From positions 1,550,001 through 1,614,000 of the forward strand of contig NZ_CP015820.1 in NCBI RefSeq assembly GCF_002007485.1: DNA of 64,000 nucleotides. Reading direction: 5' to 3'. The notes beneath the pieces are model-generated. The model had not been told where the DNA came from, did no database searches, and worked only from the letters and a program-made list of their open reading frames with translations. This document shows positions 59,469 to 64,000 of this stretch, in pieces. The position numbers were made by a program, and so were the translations under genes. The first letter of the stretch is position 1. Every line of letters starts with the position of its first letter. This DNA comes from Ditibartonella apihabitans (lineage in GTDB: Bacteria > Pseudomonadota > Alphaproteobacteria > Rhizobiales > Rhizobiaceae).

Positions 59469-62298
59469 ATGGAAAACACAAAAATCCCCACCTTGCTAAA
59501 TAACTTCAATTGCAATTCCAAATGCAATAATTTTCTTGAGCTCTCTCATAAATATAGCGATGACGGTATCTTATGGCAGGAGAACACCTATAAACGTGCA
59601 AAAGCTTTAGCAGATCCGATTGTCTATAAACGGGTTGTAGACATAGGAACGGGTGCGGGGAAAAAACTTCCAATGTTTTTTGGTAAAATAAACAGCCCTG
59701 ATAAAGATAAAAAAGTTCATTTTTTTCAAGTCGACTTTGCCGATAACCGCGAAGATCCCGATCCTGATTTTGCTGACTTTTTGCAAATCAACCTGGAGGA
59801 TTGGGACGAAGTATCAACATTAAGGGAAAAATTCGATGACGGCACGCCGACAATATTTATTTTGTCGGATGTGATAGAACATTTGTTTGATCCTCGGCCT
59901 TTGTTGGCAACTTTAAGATATTTGCTCAAAAAAATGATAAAAATAGATTGATAATTTCTACGCCGGATCGTGACCGGATTGACGGGAAGAACAATCAAAG
60001 CGCACCGGATAATCAAACACATGTTAGACAATGGACGAAAACCGAGTTCGAGGGATTTCTCGTTAATTCGGCATTCCATGTCGACGAAATAGGTTATACC
60101 CAACAAAATAAATTTGATATAAGTAATGTTACAATTCTAGCCACCTTATCGTGTAGTGAAGAGTTTTATAATAATTGGCTTACAGCCAATCACATGCCGG
60201 AAAAATCCGGCCATTTATTGATAACGACCGAGCATTCTTCACTGAAGCGTAGTGGTGGTATAGGCTCTTATATAACATATACAGACCATGCATTGCCGGA
60301 AAAAAGAATGGTTTTGTTTATTGGTCCTATTGGCCTCGATGAAAACTGGTTGGAAACCATACATGAAAAAAGATGGTTCCACATTGGTCAGATAAGCAAC
60401 ATAGATACCATTAACCATTATGACCGCGATGAAATATTGGAAGCGGTATATCATTTTCTATATATTTATGAAACGATCAACGTCATAGAATACCAAGAAT
60501 ACTTCGGAATTGGTTTTCGTGTTGCCCAGGCAAAAGACAGTTACCTACTTCCTCGACAAACGCAACTGGTCGCTGTTGCGCATGGTAACCATTATTATCT
60601 CGATAATGCCGAAGAAGACATGATTAAACGGGATATAACCGTTGATTTTTTTGAAAAAATCTCTTTGGAAAAAGCCGATCATGTTGTCTTTCCGACTACG
60701 TTTTTGAAAAATTTATACGAACAACAACAGGGAATGCGGTTCAAGTCTCCGATCAAGCTCAGATTTCCAATACAGATTGAGGAAAAACAGGACTTCGATA
60801 ACTACGAACATTTATCGACATTGATATTTTTCGGCAAAAAATCCCATCAAAAGGGGTATGATGACTTTTGTGATGCGTTAAAAGAAATAAAAAATTCACC
60901 TCGCTATCAGGATTTATATGAAAAAATAAAAAAGGTGATTTTTATTGGTGCGGATTCTGTCGATCAAGAAATCATAAAAAGTTACAGTGACGTCTCCTAT
61001 GGAGTTTATTCTTCCAAAGACGCGATCGCCATCATAGAAAAGAATAAGGCAAATTCTCTGGTCGTTTTGCCTTATAGTAATGATAACTACCCCATGTCTG
61101 TTTTTGAAGTCATAAGAACAGGAGCACAGATACTTGTAAAAGATGCCGGAGGGATCCGTGATATTTTTACAGATGATTGTGATGAAAATGCATTATATAA
61201 AAATGACCTCGCAAAAGCGATAAAAGAAAAATTCGCACAATTTTTCTGGAATAGGACAAATTCCATCAAATTGCTGGAAAAGACTGTTATTGACAATTAC
61301 AAAGAAAACTTTTCGCAATTTAATAGCTTCTTTCACAGTCTCTATAAAAAAGCGAACCGTCTGCTATTAAAAAGGGTACAGTTTCAATAGTCATATCGAA
61401 TTTTAAAGGAAGTCTCGAGTGCCTTAACGATGTGTATGAGGGGATAAAAAATTCCATTCGCCTGCCCGACGAGATCGTCATTGTCGATGACCATTCACCT
61501 GAAGAATATGTTCCTTTTGTAGAAACATTCTATCAGAGAGTGAAGGATATTTGCCCTCGTACGAAACTTGTTATTCATGAAGAAAACAAAGGTTTATCAG
61601 CTGCAAGAAATACCGGCATAAGAAATTGTTCATCGGATTATATATTGTTTCACGATAATGATAATATAATGTTGAATGGTAATATTACCATCCTGGCAAA
61701 GATTTTGGACAATAATCAAAAAATTGATGCTGCAACGTCTTATTTGTTAAGTTTTAAAGACAAAACCAACTGGAAAAAAAGAAATAATAAGCAGGATGTT
61801 TATAAGCCAATCGGACAAGACCTGGCTCTTGCCTTAAGCGGAAGTTATCACACAAATTGCTTTGGTGATGCCCATGGCCTTTATAGAAGAAAAATGCTTC
61901 TGGAAATCGGAGGGTTTGACGAAAAGACGCGGGCAATGTGGGAAGACTTTCAGCTATATTTAAGAATGACACTTAAAAAGAAGCAATTAGCATTGGTCCC
62001 GAAACCTTTGGTTTTATATCGGGTGAGAGAAGACTCCATGCTAAGAACTTACAAAAAGTACCCTGCTTTTCAACGTTTGGAAAGATCATTGATAGAAGCA
62101 GGAATACAATCCGGCGAATTACTCATGCGTTGTTTGGTACGAAAAAACGAGGACCATAATAATGACTGGGGAGATTTTATTGTCGGTCAAAAGCGCGCAA
62201 AGAAAATTTTAACTTCAAAAAGCAGGACACTCCTTCATTTGTTGAGACTTATCTTTGTAAAAAAGTATAGAAATGCTTGTCGTCGAAGGAATAGATAA
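59469..62298 (+). CDS. Probable multidomain methyltransferase-glycosyltransferase (GT4 plus GT2), frame broken twice
   Basis: Three open frames follow each other. Frame 1 (59469-59951) is a SAM methyltransferase with motif Val-Asp-Ile-Gly-Thr-Gly-Ala-Gly and Ser-Asp-Val-Ile-Glu-His-Leu. It stops after the A7 run at 59928-59934, just before Ile-Ile-Ser-Thr-Pro-Asp-Arg, which the next frame supplies. Frame 2 (to 61390) ends the methyltransferase and carries a GT4-like domain (Gly-Gly-Ile-Gly-Ser-Tyr near its start; Phe-Glu-Val-Ile-Arg-Thr-Gly near its end). Frame 3 (to 62298) is a GT2 domain with Ile-Val-Ile-Val-Asp-Asp and Ala-Ala-Arg-Asn-Thr-Gly-Ile-Arg. Its first beta-strand (Thr-Val-Ser-Ile-Val-Ile-Ser-Asn) lies upstream of any start codon, so it can be read only by shifting out of frame 2, at the A6 run 61346-61351. 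One base at each run gives about 943 residues. Surface-polysaccharide assembly is inferred. Confidence 0.75.
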
Positions 62299-63325
62299 TC
62301 GGTTTGCCTGTCTGAGCGATATTTTACACCATAGCAATTCTGTTATAGGCATGACATCTCATGGCCGAATTTTTAAATTTTGAATAAAGAAGGAACAGTT
62401 CGGCGTTCATATTTTTAGGCTTTTTCCTGACTAACAGTCTAAAATATAAAAGTGTTATTGTGTTACAATTAGCATGATAATTGTACTTGCCTGAGATAAC
62501 CGTAATTCGGTCCGCTTTCATACATGTAATGAATGGTTTTGTTTTAGACATCCACGTTCTGCCCTTTACTCTCCGAACCTTTACAAATCATTTTTTTACT
62601 GGTCCTTCCTGCAAATACGTTTTCCGGAACATCGCGCATTTAAGCGACGACTGTTGACAAAAAATTGCTATCACCTGCAAAGAGCAAAGTTCTTTCCACT
62701 TTATTGTGAGGAGATCAAATCAACTTGGTCAGAACCTTTGATCGTTTGATAGTCTGAAAAGCGAGCTCGTTTATATAATAGACAAAGGTTTTGTTCTCTT
62801 AACTAAATCGGCTTAAAAAGTAGCGTTGCAATTTCGGACGAAAAAATAAATTTTCGCGACAAAAATTGTTCGTTGTGAGGTCGTTTTATGGAAGATAAGC
62901 CATATGTCATTTGTCATTATCAGCATCCCTATTGTACGACCGGAGATTTTAGCGTTGTCGTTCTTGTCCGGTTCGGCAATTGTCCTCTACATTTCCGACT
63001 TCCGTTTGGAATTACTTTTTCTTCTCATGAAAGATTTCGCCAATTATCTTCAGGCCATAACGAAACTCTAGTTGAAAAAATCGATTGTCGGAAAAAAATT
63101 CGGATGATTCATAAGAGGCATTCTTTTCAAAATTCTATGCTCCGATAGCCTGAATGAGACATTACGGAAACCATTAATGGCAAATAAGTGGTAGATAGAA
63201 ATTTCCATATACATTTAATACGTGTTATCAGCCTAAATGTTGAAAACTTCAAAAAGAAGGTTCTTATCTGAACCAAATCGTAATATAGAACCTATTTTTT
63301 AGGTGCCAATTATTGGATGGATCTT
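62299..63325. other. 1-kb AT-rich region between the glycosyltransferase locus and secD, no gene seen
   Basis: An 86-codon open frame at 62888 has GAGG upstream, but its composition is odd and no family is recognised, so I do not call it. The secD promoter should lie near 63200-63300. Confidence 0.4.
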
Positions 63326-64000
63326 ATGCGAACACCACGCTGGCTAACAACTTTATATTTTGTCGTTCTTCTCTTGGGAGTTCTGGTTGCACTACCTAAC
63401 CTGTTGACGGAAAAGCAGCTCGAATATTTACCATCATTCATGAGGGATACAAAAGTTGTTCTGGGCCTTGACCTCAGAGGTGGTTCTTCGCTCGTTCTCG
63501 AAGTCGATGCCAAGTCGCTCAAGCGCGATCAGTTACGTACCGCTCTTGATAATGTCCGTGGCAAACTTCGCGAAAAGCAAATCCAGTCAACCAGTGTCCG
63601 TATGATCGGCGATTCGATTGTCGCCGTCATTCCTGATGCGGGTCAGCGCCAAACCGCATTGACTGCGCTTCAAGAATTGGCGACCCCTATTTCGGCAGGC
63701 GCATTCCGCGCATCTTCGTCTGATATTGATGTAAGCGAGCAGAATGACGCAATCCGCGTCACGCTGACGGAAGCCGGCATCAAATATCGGGTAAACAATG
63801 CTGTTGACCAAAGCCTTGAAATTATCCGTCGACGCGTCGATCAGGTCGGTGTAGCAGAACCGAGCATTCAAAAAGTCGGACTTGATCGCATTGAAGTCCA
63901 ATTGCCAGGATTACAGGATCCGAAGCAATTACGTGATCTTCTCGGAACTACGGCGAAAATGACATTCCACCTTGTTCCTACCAATGTCGATATGGAAAAT
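63326..64000 (+). CDS. secD: Protein translocase subunit SecD or SecDF (N-terminal part)
   Basis: The first 225 codons of SecD run off the right edge. An N-terminal membrane helix (about residues 5-25) is followed by the signature Val-Leu-Gly-Leu-Asp-Leu-Arg-Gly-Gly and the start of the periplasmic domain (Ile-Ile-Arg-Arg-Arg-Val-Asp-Gln-Val-Gly-Val-Ala-Glu-Pro). SecD uses the proton gradient to complete export through SecY. In many Rhizobiales secD and secF are fused; the window does not show which applies here. Met-Arg-Thr-Pro at 63326 (GGATGG upstream) is preferred; ATG at 63317 is in frame. Confidence 0.93.
   Translation, partial: MRTPRWLTTLYFVVLLLGVLVALPNLLTEKQLEYLPSFMRDTKVVLGLDLRGGSSLVLEVDAKSLKRDQLRTALDNVRGKLREKQIQSTSVRMIGDSIVAVIPDAGQRQTALTALQELATPISAGAFRASSSDIDVSEQNDAIRVTLTEAGIKYRVNNAVDQSLEIIRRRVDQVGVAEPSIQKVGLDRIEVQLPGLQDPKQLRDLLGTTAKMTFHLVPTNVDMEN

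Noticed and set aside
62888..63148. 86-codon open frame before secD
   Set aside because: A GAGG is present, but the product is rich in His, Cys and Phe, with no known fold, and lies in low-coding AT-rich DNA.

Overview
The window looks like the chromosome of an AT-rich alphaproteobacterium of the order Rhizobiales, most like the Bartonella/Bartonellaceae branch. The support is the gene content: an ExoR-type Sel1-repeat regulator, a PopZ/DUF2497 polar protein next to valS, the order tolC-pcm-popZ-valS, rplQ followed by a DegP-type protease and rarA, a 391-residue EF-Tu and an r-protein supercluster without rpsD. This assignment is inference from protein families and gene order; no database search was possible. 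Layout: (1) 1-4,500, minus strand: a partial OmpA-type lipoprotein, a rarA broken by three single-base losses, and a DegP-like periplasmic protease. (2) 4,055-22,734, minus strand: one long translation supercluster (rpsL, rpsG, fusA, tuf, S10, spc and alpha segments, ending with rpoA and rplQ), including secY and a frame-broken adk. (3) 23,782-36,705: xthA, a gltIJKL-type acidic amino-acid ABC transporter, exoR, a small lipoprotein, then valS, popZ, a tolC-type channel and a pcm-like methyltransferase. (4) 37,263-41,500: tRNA-Cys and tRNA-Asn, a glutathione S-transferase, an orphan autotransporter barrel and AT-rich sparse DNA. (5) 41,514-48,756, plus strand: a LacI-type regulator, a membrane-bound PQQ-dependent glucose dehydrogenase (gcd) and the whole cofactor route pqqABCDE. 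(6) 49,335-58,990, minus strand: GNAT acetyltransferase, sulfurtransferase, DEAD-box helicase, an exported protein, threonine ammonia-lyase, tRNA-Leu (plus strand), a small exported protein and a large MscS-type channel. (7) 59,469-62,298: an AT-rich methyltransferase/glycosyltransferase locus. (8) 63,326-end: the start of secD or secDF. Region 5 is the clearest functional unit. The enzyme oxidises glucose to gluconolactone in the periplasm and passes electrons to ubiquinone, and the adjacent operon makes its cofactor. A strong stem-loop lies between pqqA and pqqB, and a sugar-type repressor gene lies upstream. The most notable structural observation is a set of seven single-base losses, all in the -1 direction: three in rarA and one each in adk, pqqA and at two joints of the glycosyltransferase locus. 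Four of the seven lie in A/T runs of 6-7 bases. Restoring one base at each joint gives a 192-residue Adk, a 31-residue PqqA and a single protein of about 943 residues with methyltransferase, GT4-like and GT2 domains. Consensus error is the simplest explanation for the essential gene adk. Real decay (rarA) or transcriptional slippage (glycosyltransferase locus) remain possible. No insertion sequence, prophage, CRISPR array or rRNA gene was seen.
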